Positions 8,817 through 17,189 of a stretch of 64,000 nt of DNA are shown here, piece by piece (position 1 is the first letter of the stretch; each line of letters begins with the position of its first letter). The translations under genes were made by a program, and so were the position numbers. Where the stretch lies: contig CANRHV010000009.1 of the NCBI GenBank assembly GCA_947630505.1, forward strand, positions 1-64,000, written 5' to 3'. The notes beneath the pieces were generated by a model. The model saw nothing but the letters and a program-made list of their open reading frames with translations. It was not told the DNA's origin and ran no database searches. Origin of the DNA: an uncultured Monoglobus sp. (GTDB lineage: Bacteria > Bacillota > Clostridia > Monoglobales > Monoglobaceae).

Positions 8817-9404
8817 ATGAACTTTTTGGAAGAGAGGATCACGCGGGACGGCGTGGTCAAAGAGGGCGGAGTTCTGAAGGTCGACAGCTTTCTGAACCAC
8901 TGCATGGACATTGATCTATTCGAGGAAATGGGCAGAGAGTTTAAAAATCGGTTCGCGGACAAAGAGATAAACAAAATACTCACTATCGAGGCCTCGGGCA
9001 TAGGCATCGCCTGCATAGCGGCGAGATATTTCGGGGTGCCGGTAGTGTTCGCCAAAAAATCTCAATCTATCAATATCGACGGAGACGTGTACCTCGCCGA
9101 GGTCGAATCGTTCACACACAAACGCACGAACCGGGTGATCGTATCCAAGAAATTTATAAACGAGGGCGACAAGGTTCTGATAATAGACGACTTTCTCGCC
9201 AACGGCTGCGCGCTCAAAGGGCTGATCTCGATAGCCGAGGCGGCGGGTGCCAGCGTTGAGGGCATAGGTATCGCGGTAGAAAAGGGTTTCCAGCCCGGCG
9301 GCAAGATCATACGTGATATGGGATATGATCTTAAATCCCTCGCCATTGTGGACGGCATGAACGCGGACACCGGAGAAGTTATTTTCAGAGAGCAGGGGGA
9401 ATAA
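8817..9404 (+). CDS. xpt: Xanthine phosphoribosyltransferase Xpt
   Basis: 195 residues, matching the family. It converts xanthine plus PRPP to XMP for purine salvage in the cytoplasm. The PRPP-binding loop is [17 protein letters not shown]; the N-terminal MNFLEERI and the KKSQSIN segment are characteristic of Xpt rather than of adenine or hypoxanthine transferases. I start at ATG 8817, preceded by GAAAGGCGGGG; an upstream in-frame ATG at 8751 would lie on the -35 box. The permease gene follows three bases after the stop, coupling uptake and conversion of xanthine. Confidence 0.96.
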   Translation: MNFLEERITRDGVVKEGGVLKVDSFLNHCMDIDLFEEMGREFKNRFADKEINKILTIEASGIGIACIAARYFGVPVVFAKKSQSINIDGDVYLAEVESFTHKRTNRVIVSKKFINEGDKVLIIDDFLANGCALKGLISIAEAAGASVEGIGIAVEKGFQPGGKIIRDMGYDLKSLAIVDGMNADTGEVIFREQGE

Positions 9405-9407
9405 TTT

Positions 9408-10763
9408 ATGAAAAAAGAGAAATCAAATAAGGCGCAGAAACCCGCCTCGGTCGAGAATATCTACACCCTTGACGGCAGAGTGCCTCTCGGAAAGGCGGTG
9501 CCCTTCGGGCTCCAGCATATTTTGGCGATGTTCGTGGCGAATATCGCGCCTATAATCATCGTGGCGGGCGCCTGCGGCCTTAGCGACCACGACACGGCGC
9601 GCCTTATCCAGACCGCTATGATCGTGGCCGGTGTCGGAAGCCTTATACAGCTTTTCCCGATTTGGCGTCTGGGCTCGGGACTGCCGATCGTTATGGGAAT
9701 CAGCTTCACGTTTGTTTCGATACTTTGCTACATAGGCCCCGCTTACGGATATGAGGCCGCGATAGGCGCCATTATGATAGGCGGAATCGTTGAGGGAATT
9801 TTGGGTCTGTTCGCTAAATACTGGCGCAGGATCATATCGCCGATAGTCGCGGCCTGCGTCGTTACCGCCATCGGCTTTTCGCTGCTCTCTGTGGGCGCGA
9901 GCTCGTTCGGAGGCGGCAGCGGCAGCGAGCAGTTCGGCTCCGCTACCAACTGGATACTGGGCGGCGTGACGCTTCTGGCGTGTATTTTGTTTAACATCTT
10001 CGCCAAGTCGTACTGGAAACAGCTTTCGGTTCTGTTCGGTCTTGTTGTGGGATACATATTCGCGGCGGTCATAGGCGCGGTGGACTTCGAGTCGCTCAAG
10101 GGCACCTCGGTCGTGGCGTTGCCCTCGGTACTGCCTTATAAACCGGCCTTTAATCTCAACGCGATAATTTCGGTGACACTGATCTTTCTTGTCTCCGCCA
10201 CCGAGACGATAGGCGACACCTCGGCGCTGGCGTCAAGCGGCCTGGGCCAAGACGTCACCGACAGAGAGATCTCGGGCTCGATCGCCTGCGACGGATTTAT
10301 CAGCGCACTCTCGGCCTGCTTCGGCTGTATGCCGATCACCTCGTTCAGCCAGAACGTGGGTCTGGTGGCGATGACAAAGGTCGTCAACCGCTTCGCTATC
10401 GCGACCGGCGCCGTGATAATGATACTTGCGGGAATATTCCCGATATTCGGCGCGCTGCTGGCGACCATGCCCGACGCAGTGCTGGGCGGCTGCACGATAA
10501 TGATGTTCGGCACGATCGTCGTCAGCGGTCTGCAAATGATCGGAAACTGCGGCTACACCCAAAGAAATATAACGATAGCCGCGCTCTCGCTGAGCATAGG
10601 CCTGGGCTTCACCCAGGTGCCCGAGATATTCGCGATCTTTCCCAAAATCATCAACAGCGTTTTCGCCGAAAACTGCGTGGCGGTGGTGTTCCTGACCGCG
10701 GTTATCCTGAACCTGGTTCTTCCAAAAAACATGGAGACAAACAAAAAACAAAACAACGCATAA
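9408..10763 (+). CDS. pbuX: Xanthine/uracil-type permease (NCS2 family), likely PbuX
   Basis: 451 residues with about 12-14 hydrophobic segments, the size of NCS2 nucleobase:cation symporters. The N-terminal PFGLQHILAMFVANIAP block and the TM8-TM10 region (ATETIGDTSALASSG, then GCMPITSFSQNVGLVAMT) carry the conserved Glu and the Q/N-x-G signature of the family. Position three bases behind xpt argues for xanthine as substrate; uric acid or uracil cannot be excluded from sequence alone. A strong bidirectional terminator follows. Confidence 0.92.
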   Translation: MKKEKSNKAQKPASVENIYTLDGRVPLGKAVPFGLQHILAMFVANIAPIIIVAGACGLSDHDTARLIQTAMIVAGVGSLIQLFPIWRLGSGLPIVMGISFTFVSILCYIGPAYGYEAAIGAIMIGGIVEGILGLFAKYWRRIISPIVAACVVTAIGFSLLSVGASSFGGGSGSEQFGSATNWILGGVTLLACILFNIFAKSYWKQLSVLFGLVVGYIFAAVIGAVDFESLKGTSVVALPSVLPYKPAFNLNAIISVTLIFLVSATETIGDTSALASSGLGQDVTDREISGSIACDGFISALSACFGCMPITSFSQNVGLVAMTKVVNRFAIATGAVIMILAGIFPIFGALLATMPDAVLGGCTIMMFGTIVVSGLQMIGNCGYTQRNITIAALSLSIGLGFTQVPEIFAIFPKIINSVFAENCVAVVFLTAVILNLVLPKNMETNKKQNNA

Positions 10764-10764
10764 C

Positions 10765-10792
10765 AAAAACCGCGGCAGCCGCCGCGGTTTTT
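10765..10792. terminator. Bidirectional intrinsic terminator
   Basis: AAAAACCGCGGC (10765-10776) pairs with GCCGCGGTTTTT (10781-10792) around a 4-base loop. It lies between the convergent pbuX and Xre genes and can end both transcripts. Confidence 0.92.
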
Positions 10793-10794
10793 AC

Positions 10795-11052
10795 TTATTT
10801 ATGTCTGTCTTTTACCAGATCGTCGATCGTAACGTCAAGGGCTTCGGCTAAGGCGACAAGCTCTATATCCGTCACGAACCTCTTGCCGCTTTCAATACGC
10901 TGCACAGCGTTTTTATCAATATCAATGCCCGATAACTGCAGCTTGTCGGCGAGCGCTCTCTGTGACACCCAAGGCGATAACCTCGCCCTGAATCTCGCCA
11001 CATTTTCACCGCATAAATTAAGTTTTCCGTTATCCGCTTTATTTTTGAACAT
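10795..11052 (-). CDS. Small Xre-family helix-turn-helix repressor
   Basis: 85 residues, almost entirely one lambda-repressor-like HTH domain. QRALADKLQLSGIDIDKNAV gives helices 2-3, followed by QRIESGKRFVTDIELVALAE, the usual Xre signature. I start at ATG 11052 because GAGGGTG lies five bases upstream; the longer frame from 11073 contains that site. The divergent gene at 11160 shares a 107-base control region with two related dyads, so it probably represses itself and that neighbour. Confidence 0.85.
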   Translation of the reverse strand: MFKNKADNGKLNLCGENVARFRARLSPWVSQRALADKLQLSGIDIDKNAVQRIESGKRFVTDIELVALAEALDVTIDDLVKDRHK

Positions 11053-11067
11053 AATAACACCCTCTTT

Positions 11068-11086
11068 TGACATTTAGTGCTTGTCA
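11068..11086. promoter_or_regulatory. Operator 1 of the Xre divergon
   Basis: TGACATTTAGTGCTTGTCA has outer arms TGACA and TGTCA and matches the left half of the perfect dyad at 11121-11139. It overlaps the -35 box (TTGTCA) of the rightward promoter and lies just upstream of the Xre start. Confidence 0.65.
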
Positions 11087-11109
11087 TATCAGATATTTTG
11101 TGATATAAT
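11081..11109 (+). promoter_or_regulatory. Promoter of the membrane-protein gene
   Basis: TTGTCA (11081-11086), 17 bases, TATAAT (11104-11109). The operators overlap its -35 box and lie just past the expected transcription start. Confidence 0.7.
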
Positions 11110-11120
11110 TGAGCAATAAA

Positions 11121-11139
11121 TGACATTTACTAAATGTCA
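11121..11139. promoter_or_regulatory. Operator 2 of the Xre divergon
   Basis: TGACATTTACTAAATGTCA is a perfect 19-bp dyad with a single central base. Its position just downstream of the -10 box is that of a classic repressor roadblock. Confidence 0.75.
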
Positions 11140-11159
11140 AAATCAAGAAGGAACTTATC

Positions 11160-11606
11160 ATGAAAATATTAAGTACAAAAAATTCGGCTTTCGCCGAAAG
11201 AATACAGGGATTTATTATATATATAATATTAATTATTTCGGGGTTCGGAGTTTTATTATTCGGAATACATGTTAAAAATAATATATCCTCAAAACCGGCA
11301 CCGATAATAACAATTATTGCTTTACTAATTATAAGCAGCGGCTTAATACAAATTTTACTTCTGCATTTTACAGCTTATTCATATCTCAATATGTATGAAG
11401 ATCACATAGAAGGAAAAGGGGTCCAAGGTTTAAAACTCAAAGCATTTTCACTTAAAATAAAAGAAATAAATTATATTACAATTAGTGCCGCCATCGGCGG
11501 GACAAAAATATATATTCATTCCGCTTCGGAAATATTTAAAGTTTTAACCGATAAAAATATTGCGGAAAAAGTATTTGATTATTATAAATTATCACTTTTC
11601 AAATAA
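11160..11606 (+). CDS. Unknown small membrane protein under Xre control
   Basis: 148 residues. Two hydrophobic segments (about residues 16-38 and 48-70) are followed by a cytosolic domain of mixed beta strands and a C-terminal helix, an arrangement resembling bacterial PH-domain proteins, though I cannot assign a family. The gene is clearly more AT-rich than its neighbours, with many ATA and TTA codons, suggesting recent acquisition. AGAAGGAA precedes the ATG. Its promoter is flanked by dyads that the divergent Xre protein probably binds, so it is likely kept off and induced by a signal acting on the repressor. Confidence 0.75.
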   Translation: MKILSTKNSAFAERIQGFIIYIILIISGFGVLLFGIHVKNNISSKPAPIITIIALLIISSGLIQILLLHFTAYSYLNMYEDHIEGKGVQGLKLKAFSLKIKEINYITISAAIGGTKIYIHSASEIFKVLTDKNIAEKVFDYYKLSLFK

Positions 11607-11615
11607 AATAACAGG

Positions 11616-11643
11616 AAAAACCGCGAACGTCGCCGCGGTTTTT
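11616..11643. terminator. Bidirectional intrinsic terminator
   Basis: AAAAACCGCG (11616-11625) pairs with CGCGGTTTTT (11634-11643). It serves both the rightward membrane-protein gene and the leftward toxin gene, whose stop overlaps it. Confidence 0.88.
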
Positions 11644-11962
11644 AGTATTTTAAATCATCAAAGATTATTTTTAAATAATCTCTGCGCGCATACAAAATTC
11701 TGAAAATGGAAATAAATTTATTATCCTCTTTATAAATAATCATATAGTTCCCGCTTGTAATGTATCGAAAATCCGTTTCAAATCCGAGTTTCGCGGATAA
11801 CGGTGATCCGATTTTGGGCGCGCTTTTCAGTCTGGTATAATCATTTATGATCCTGTTTATTGTATTCCGCGCGGCAACAGGATTTGAGAGATCAGACTCT
11901 ATATAATTTTTTATATCGCGCAAATCATCAAGAGCGGTCGGTGAAAGGCGTATTTCCGGCAT
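11642..11962 (-). CDS. RelE/ParE-superfamily toxin
   Basis: 106 residues with the ParE/RelE fold pattern: an N-terminal strand (EIRLSPTALDDL), a long amphipathic helix (DIKNYIESD to INRIINDY), and strands with FRYITSGNYMIIYKED and ISIFRILYARRDY, the C-terminal basic/aromatic block of the family. It starts two bases after the antitoxin stop. Whether it is a gyrase poison (ParE type) or an mRNA interferase (RelE type) cannot be decided by eye. Confidence 0.88.
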   Translation of the reverse strand: MPEIRLSPTALDDLRDIKNYIESDLSNPVAARNTINRIINDYTRLKSAPKIGSPLSAKLGFETDFRYITSGNYMIIYKEDNKFISIFRILYARRDYLKIIFDDLKY

Positions 11963-11963
11963 A

Positions 11964-12209
11964 TTAAACCCCCAGCTTTTCTTTCACGATATCGCCGTCT
12001 ATCCAACCGTTTTCTTTGACCGACTTTTCAGCATCCGCAAGCTTGCTCATCAGCCGCAAGACCGCGTTTGTTCTTTCATATTCTTTTATATCCACGATAG
12101 CATAGCAGCCTCTGCCGTTTTTCGTAAGAAATACCGGTGAATCCGCAGTGATCTCTCTTAAAACCTCATTATAGTTCCTCAAATCCGATACCGGTCTTAT
12201 ATTCGGCAT
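11964..12209 (-). CDS. Phd/YefM-family antitoxin
   Basis: 81 residues. The N-terminal half (PVSDLRNYNEVLREI, then PVFLTKNGRGCYAIVD) is the DNA-binding Phd/YefM fold; the C-terminal half is a helical toxin-binding tail. CGGAGATGA precedes the ATG. Antitoxin-first order with a toxin two bases downstream is the standard type II layout, and such antitoxins usually repress their own promoter. Confidence 0.9.
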   Translation of the reverse strand: MPNIRPVSDLRNYNEVLREITADSPVFLTKNGRGCYAIVDIKEYERTNAVLRLMSKLADAEKSVKENGWIDGDIVKEKLGV

Positions 12210-12243
12210 AATAAATCATCTCCGATCATTTCTTATTATATTT

Positions 12244-12272
12244 ATTCTAACACAATTTTTCTTAAAATACAA
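12244..12272 (-). promoter_or_regulatory. Promoter of the Phd/ParE-like pair
   Basis: On the minus strand, TTGTAT (12272-12267), 17 bases, TAGAAT (12249-12244), 35 bases before the antitoxin start. Confidence 0.5.
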
Positions 12273-12281
12273 CATAAAATT

Positions 12282-13235
12282 TTACGAATTTTTCCGCGCA
12301 AGGCCTTTGGGCTTGGGAACCGTTTTTGAGGGAACATCCGAAAGATATTTGGCAAGACCGGGAATTTTTTGTTTTATTTCCTCCGCTATGAATCCCGCGT
12401 AAACATAGGAGCCGTAGCGGTTCTGGTGGGTGTTGTCGATCTCGGCGTATTCTCCGCTTTCCATGATCCTGTCATAGTCCTCGGGCCAGCGCTTGGGTCT
12501 GCCCAGCCGCGCCTCGCCGATGGTCTTGCCCTCCGCGTCCTTTATCGACTGCAGATATTTGAACTTATCCTCTCCCAGCTCGTCAATAAAACTCTTTGCC
12601 CTTTCAAACAGTTCGATCAGCGGAACATCCTCTTCCTCCGCCGTCTGCCTTATGGCGCGTATGTAGACGTATTCGCCGAATTTGTCCGCGCCGCCGTGGT
12701 TTCCGGGCACAGACGCGATAATGCCGCCGACAAAGCAGCCTCTGGGCGGAGGCGTTACCAACACGGGATTCGCGCCCTTTTCGCGGATCTTTTTTATGTA
12801 AAATTTTAAGTAACCCTTATATGTTGCGCCGCAGCCAAAGGAATACGGCGCGTCTCCCTCGGGCATAACGCTCGGATATATCCCGTTTTCGTCTGGCACC
12901 CCCAGCGGCGTGTGGCGCGCTTCCCGCTTTTCGCGGCGAGCCGAATCGTCGTCGTTGTGACAAAACTCGATCAGCGCCCAATCGCCTCGGCTCATCAGCT
13001 CATAGCATGGGCCGACGCCTTGCGGAAACATATCTTTTGTGAATTTTCCGTTGTCGATAAATCTGCCCTCGTTTAAATAGCTTCTGGTGCTCCTGCCGCC
13101 GTTGGCGCAGGGGATCACCAAAATCTCATCCCCGAAAAAGCAGCCGAGGTGGTCGCCCCAGCCGCCGATTATGTTTTCCGAATCCTTTCCGTAGGCGGTC
13201 ACGATCGAGTCGCCCAAAAGAAAAATTTTTATCAT
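12282..13235 (-). CDS. SGNH/GDSL esterase, rhamnogalacturonan acetylesterase-like
   Basis: 317 residues. SGNH blocks are in order: LLGDSIVTAYG (nucleophile Ser), PCANGGRSTRSYL (oxyanion Gly), IEFCHNDDDS (Asn) and DNTHQNRYG (Asp and His). The spacing fits the rhamnogalacturonan acetylesterase group (CE12-like), which removes acetyl groups from pectin. There is no signal peptide, so it probably acts on imported oligosaccharides in the cytoplasm. I start at ATG 13235 with AAGGGTGAT just upstream; a TTG at 13253 would overlap the MATE stop. It is the last gene of a MATE-esterase pair. Confidence 0.87.
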   Translation of the reverse strand: MIKIFLLGDSIVTAYGKDSENIIGGWGDHLGCFFGDEILVIPCANGGRSTRSYLNEGRFIDNGKFTKDMFPQGVGPCYELMSRGDWALIEFCHNDDDSARREKREARHTPLGVPDENGIYPSVMPEGDAPYSFGCGATYKGYLKFYIKKIREKGANPVLVTPPPRGCFVGGIIASVPGNHGGADKFGEYVYIRAIRQTAEEEDVPLIELFERAKSFIDELGEDKFKYLQSIKDAEGKTIGEARLGRPKRWPEDYDRIMESGEYAEIDNTHQNRYGSYVYAGFIAEEIKQKIPGLAKYLSDVPSKTVPKPKGLARKNS

Positions 13236-13245
13236 TTTATCACCC

Positions 13246-14589
13246 TTATTCAAACGCCCCGACGCGCTTTTTATTTTCGGTTATCATGAAATATATCAGG
13301 CACAGAATGATCTGCACTATCGTTGAGCAAGGCGTGGCAAGGCCTATGTAGAAAAGCGGCACGCCCGCTATGCGGCTCACGAAATACGAGACCGGTATGC
13401 GCACGCAGAACGCGCCCAGCACGCCCTGAGCCATGTTGAACATCGTTTTTCCGCAGCCGTTGAAATACCCGCTGAAGCAGAACAGGAACGACGTCAGTAT
13501 GCAGTCAAACGCGTACGCCTTGAGATAGCTCGCGGCCGCCGCTATGACCTCGGGGTCGCTTGTGAATATCGTCGAAAGCTTATCCCCCTGAAAAAATGAA
13601 ACGTAAAACATCACAACGCCCACCGCCAGCGACGACAAAATGCCGCATAGCAGCGCTTTTTTTGCCCTGTCGTATCTTTCGGCGCCGATATTCTGCGCCA
13701 CAAACGCGGACATAGACTGCATATAGGCCGAGGGCACCAGCATGATGAACGCGCACAGCTTTTCGGCGACGCCGACTCCCGCCGACGCCACAAGGCCCAA
13801 AGAATTGACGATAGCCAGAATAACCAGAAACGATATGCTGACGAGCAAATCCTGAAGCGCTATCGGAATACCAAGAAAAAGTATGCGCTTGACTATTCTT
13901 TTGCGCAGGCGTATGTCGCGGCGGGTAAGCCTGAACGGCATTTTCACGCGCTTTATTATAATAAGCGACAGCAGCACGCTGACGCCCTGCGCCATCACGG
14001 TGGCAAGAGCCGCGCCCGCGACGCCCAGCTTAAACCCCGCGACGAAAACCAGATCGCCGATTATATTAAACGCGCAGGCGATCGCCACGGTCATAAGCGG
14101 GACGCGGGAGTTTCCCACACCGCGAAATATGCTGCCAATCAGGTTGTATGCCACTATGAATATCATGCCCGCGGAGCAGACGAAAATATAGGACACGGTC
14201 CTGCCGAACGCCTCCTCGGGAGCCCGCATAAGCGCCGCCAAAGGACGGGCGCAGGCGAGCATAACGGCGGTGGCGCCGACCGCGATCATGGCGAACAACG
14301 CTATGCCGCTGCCTATCACGCGGCCCGCCTCCTTGTTGTTGCCCTCGCCGATCCTGTGGCCCGCGAGGACCGTGATGCCCATCGACACGCCCTCGATCAT
14401 GAAGGTGACCGTCTGCATTATCTGGCTTCCGGTAGACACCGCCGAAACGTCGGCGGATATTCCGAACCTGCCCACGACCAGAAGATCAATCGCGCCGTAC
14501 ATCGCCTGCAAAAACAGGGCCAGAAGCATCGGCAAAGCGAATCCGATGAGCTTGCTTAAAATTGCGCCCCGCGTGAAATCCTGATTCAT
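13246..14589 (-). CDS. MATE-family efflux transporter
   Basis: 447 residues with 12 hydrophobic helices in two homologous halves, the MATE pattern. The N-terminal FTRGAILSKLIGFALPML, the helix-1 region AMYGAIDLLVVGRFG and the second-half LGIPIALQDLLVSISF are family blocks. These antiporters expel organic cations or other small molecules using Na+ or H+ gradients. Substrate is unknown. The next gene begins 11 bases after its stop. Confidence 0.93.
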   Translation of the reverse strand: MNQDFTRGAILSKLIGFALPMLLALFLQAMYGAIDLLVVGRFGISADVSAVSTGSQIMQTVTFMIEGVSMGITVLAGHRIGEGNNKEAGRVIGSGIALFAMIAVGATAVMLACARPLAALMRAPEEAFGRTVSYIFVCSAGMIFIVAYNLIGSIFRGVGNSRVPLMTVAIACAFNIIGDLVFVAGFKLGVAGAALATVMAQGVSVLLSLIIIKRVKMPFRLTRRDIRLRKRIVKRILFLGIPIALQDLLVSISFLVILAIVNSLGLVASAGVGVAEKLCAFIMLVPSAYMQSMSAFVAQNIGAERYDRAKKALLCGILSSLAVGVVMFYVSFFQGDKLSTIFTSDPEVIAAAASYLKAYAFDCILTSFLFCFSGYFNGCGKTMFNMAQGVLGAFCVRIPVSYFVSRIAGVPLFYIGLATPCSTIVQIILCLIYFMITENKKRVGAFE

Positions 14590-14617
14590 AAAACCTCCGA
14601 TATACCAAGTTTAACTT

Positions 14618-15451
14618 TTAATTAAATTTCTGGAAATGCTGATAGTCGCGGTAGCCGGCCCAGCTTCCGCCCCATTCCCAACCGTGCTCCTCAACGAATA
14701 TCCTGTAAATATCCGTGCCCGGGCCGATATACGCCCGTTTGGCTGTCTCGTCGCTCCACGAGCCGATGTCTCTTGACCAATACTCGGCCGCGTTCTCATG
14801 AGAGCCTGTGCCGCTTGAGTTGACATAAGGATTTATCTGAGGATTAATGTCTATGGCGCGGCCCAGAGCGTGCTTTGAAAGCGACGTTCCGCCGTCGGTC
14901 GACATTCTGTAGTTAAAAGCCGAGGTGTTGTTCTCCTCGATCGAGGCAAAGTCGCTGCCGCCGTATTTGTCAACAAGCCGCATACGCTCTATCGGATAGC
15001 CGATCTCATAAAGCTCGGCGAATATGTCGAGCACCTCATCGGCCAGGTCTCGCGCCACGATCATCTCGCCCGTTTGAGTGCCGCCGCTGAAATCGCGGTA
15101 CGGTATCGTGAGATACGCCAGCTCATCAAGCGATATCACGGCGCTGCCGTCCGACGGATACGATGTTCCGGTTATTTCCGAAACCACGCTCTCGGGGATC
15201 GGCTGCCAACTTCCTCTTCCGCCTATCTGCCTGGGAGTTTCGGTCGGCGTCGAGGTCGGCGCCGCTGTCACGGCCGCTTCTTCCGCGCGAATGTTCGGTT
15301 CCGCGTTTCCGTTATTTGCCGAAGCTTCTTCCTTCGCGCCGCCGTGTCTGAGCGCCGTTATAACCAACGCCGCGGCAAGCACCAGCAGCGCGCCCGACAC
15401 GATTCCGGTTATAACGGCTTTGCCTGTTGAAATATCTCTTTTTTTATTCAT
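14618..15451 (-). CDS. Membrane-anchored M15-family peptidoglycan peptidase
   Basis: 277 residues. A single N-terminal membrane helix (about 13-33) and a Pro/Thr-rich linker (about 60-75) place the catalytic domain outside the cell. The domain carries SKHALGRAIDINP, the S-x-H-x-x-G-x-A-x-D zinc motif of D-Ala-D-Ala carboxypeptidases and L-Ala-D-Glu endopeptidases (VanY/Peptidase_M15_4), and a C-terminal GYRDYQHFQK with the last zinc His. It lies 11 bases behind the kinase gene, so the two are probably co-transcribed. Confidence 0.9.
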   Translation of the reverse strand: MNKKRDISTGKAVITGIVSGALLVLAAALVITALRHGGAKEEASANNGNAEPNIRAEEAAVTAAPTSTPTETPRQIGGRGSWQPIPESVVSEITGTSYPSDGSAVISLDELAYLTIPYRDFSGGTQTGEMIVARDLADEVLDIFAELYEIGYPIERMRLVDKYGGSDFASIEENNTSAFNYRMSTDGGTSLSKHALGRAIDINPQINPYVNSSGTGSHENAAEYWSRDIGSWSDETAKRAYIGPGTDIYRIFVEEHGWEWGGSWAGYRDYQHFQKFN

Positions 15452-15461
15452 GCCAAAACTC

Positions 15462-17150
15462 CTAATATACCGATATCTCGCTGATAGCCACGTCTTTCCA
15501 GTCGCCGTAGACCGAGTCCGCGACCTTTATTGAAATGTACGAGGTATCGACCGGGACCGTGAGAGGTATATCCTGCATGACCCTGTAGGCGTCCTCCTGA
15601 AGATCGGCAACTTGACTGCCGCCCTCATACGTAATCAGTATCTGCGTTACTCTCCTGTTTTTGTAATAGGTCTGGCTTGACTTGCAATAGCCGTTGGTGA
15701 GCTTTATGCCGCTCACATGCTGCTTTGTGCCCGCTCTGAGCGTGTACGTCGGCGTCAGCTCCACGTTTCTGTCACACGACCAGGCGGTGGTCATATCCCC
15801 GTCTATGGCGTACGATGCGTAATAATAATTGGCGTAGCCCGCGGTGTAATCGGCGCCTCTGGTGCTTGAAGCGCTGTAGTCGCCGAAAACCGGAGGCGGG
15901 GGCGGAGTGGGCGTCGGAGCCGCCGTAGGCGGAGGCGCCGCTGCGGTCCGCGTCGGTTCGTCGCCTCCCGATGAGCCGAACATCAGAATAATACCGACTA
16001 TTATCGCCACAGCAACCACCCCCATCGCGGATATGACCGCGATCAAAACCGGATTGCTTTTCTTTTTCTTTGTCTGCGGCTCTGCGGAATGATATCTGCC
16101 TCTCGGCGAGCCCTGACCCGCGCTTATATTCCTGCTCTGATCGGCACCCTCGGGTCGGCGGTTCGGGTCATACTCAACCGCCGCGCCGCGGTAGATCGCG
16201 TTATACAGATCGTCAACGTTTTCATATCTGGCGCTCGCGTAGACCGCCATGCCCTTCATCAGCGCCGCCTCGATCCTTGGGTCAATATTCACACCCATTT
16301 TTGAGGGCGGGACCAGATTATCCTCGTACATTCTCTCCAGCGACTGGACCGGGATCTGTCCCGTTATCGCGCGGTAAATGGTGGCGCATATGGCGTACAC
16401 ATCAGTCCAGGACCCCTGCTTGCCGTGGCTCCTGTACTGTTCCTCGGGCGCGTAGCCGTGTTTTAGCTGCACCGACATGCTCTTGGCGCCGTCGAGAGAA
16501 ACACCCCTCGCCGCGCCGAAATCAAGCAGCTTTACCTCGCCCTTTTTGGTTATCATAATATTGTCGGGACTGATGTCGCGATGAATGATGCCGCTTTTAT
16601 GTATCAGGCTCAGCGACTTCAAAAGGGGCTCGGTCATTCTCAAGGCTCTGTCGACGCTCATCTTTCCGCCGTTTTTCTTGAGATAGTCTTTGAGACTGAT
16701 ACCGTCGATAAACTCCATAACGATATACGCGGTGCCGTTCTCGTTAAAGAAATCCCTAACCGACACGATACCGGGCAGATCGTCGAACTTCGCCAGGGTT
16801 TTGGCCTCGAACAAAAACTTGTTTTTTTCGTCCTCATATTCATGCGGGTCGCCCGAGGTATACAGCGTCACGCTTCCCTCTCCTACTGTGCCGCGGGTCA
16901 CCATACCGCTCGGAAAATACTCTTTTATGGCAACTCTTATGTCAAGGTTGAGATCATATCCCACATAGGTTATGCCGAAACCGCCCTCGCCCATGGCCGC
17001 GCCGATCACATATTTTCCGTTGAGAATCGTTTTGGGCTTCAGATGGTGGGGAGGCGTTTCATATTCGCCGTTGTTGAAACCGCAAACTTCGCAAACGCCG
17101 TTGTTGGTCTTTCCCATGCATCTGAAGCAAAAATTGTCAAAATCAAACAT
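15462..17150 (-). CDS. Transmembrane Ser/Thr protein kinase with zinc ribbon and extracellular discoidin-like domain
   Basis: 562 residues. An N-terminal zinc ribbon (Cys 8, 11, 20 and 23) precedes a complete Hanks-type kinase: glycine loop MGEGGFGITY, catalytic Lys76 in AIKEYFP, HRDISPDNIMI, DFGAARG and APEEQY. A membrane helix (about 370-395) and a Pro/Thr/Ala-rich linker follow. The outer domain of about 130 residues (YASYAIDGDMTTAWS near its start) has the pattern of F5/8 type C or NADase-type glycan-binding domains. The layout suggests a receptor kinase that senses a glycan or wall fragment. It is not the usual PASTA-domain PrkC. It sits between a pectate lyase and an M15 peptidase on the same strand. 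Confidence 0.92.
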   Translation of the reverse strand: MFDFDNFCFRCMGKTNNGVCEVCGFNNGEYETPPHHLKPKTILNGKYVIGAAMGEGGFGITYVGYDLNLDIRVAIKEYFPSGMVTRGTVGEGSVTLYTSGDPHEYEDEKNKFLFEAKTLAKFDDLPGIVSVRDFFNENGTAYIVMEFIDGISLKDYLKKNGGKMSVDRALRMTEPLLKSLSLIHKSGIIHRDISPDNIMITKKGEVKLLDFGAARGVSLDGAKSMSVQLKHGYAPEEQYRSHGKQGSWTDVYAICATIYRAITGQIPVQSLERMYEDNLVPPSKMGVNIDPRIEAALMKGMAVYASARYENVDDLYNAIYRGAAVEYDPNRRPEGADQSRNISAGQGSPRGRYHSAEPQTKKKKSNPVLIAVISAMGVVAVAIIVGIILMFGSSGGDEPTRTAAAPPPTAAPTPTPPPPPVFGDYSASSTRGADYTAGYANYYYASYAIDGDMTTAWSCDRNVELTPTYTLRAGTKQHVSGIKLTNGYCKSSQTYYKNRRVTQILITYEGGSQVADLQEDAYRVMQDIPLTVPVDTSYISIKVADSVYGDWKDVAISEISVY

Positions 17151-17189
17151 AACTTTACCTCTTTAAACTTTATTGCTTTAAAAATATTG

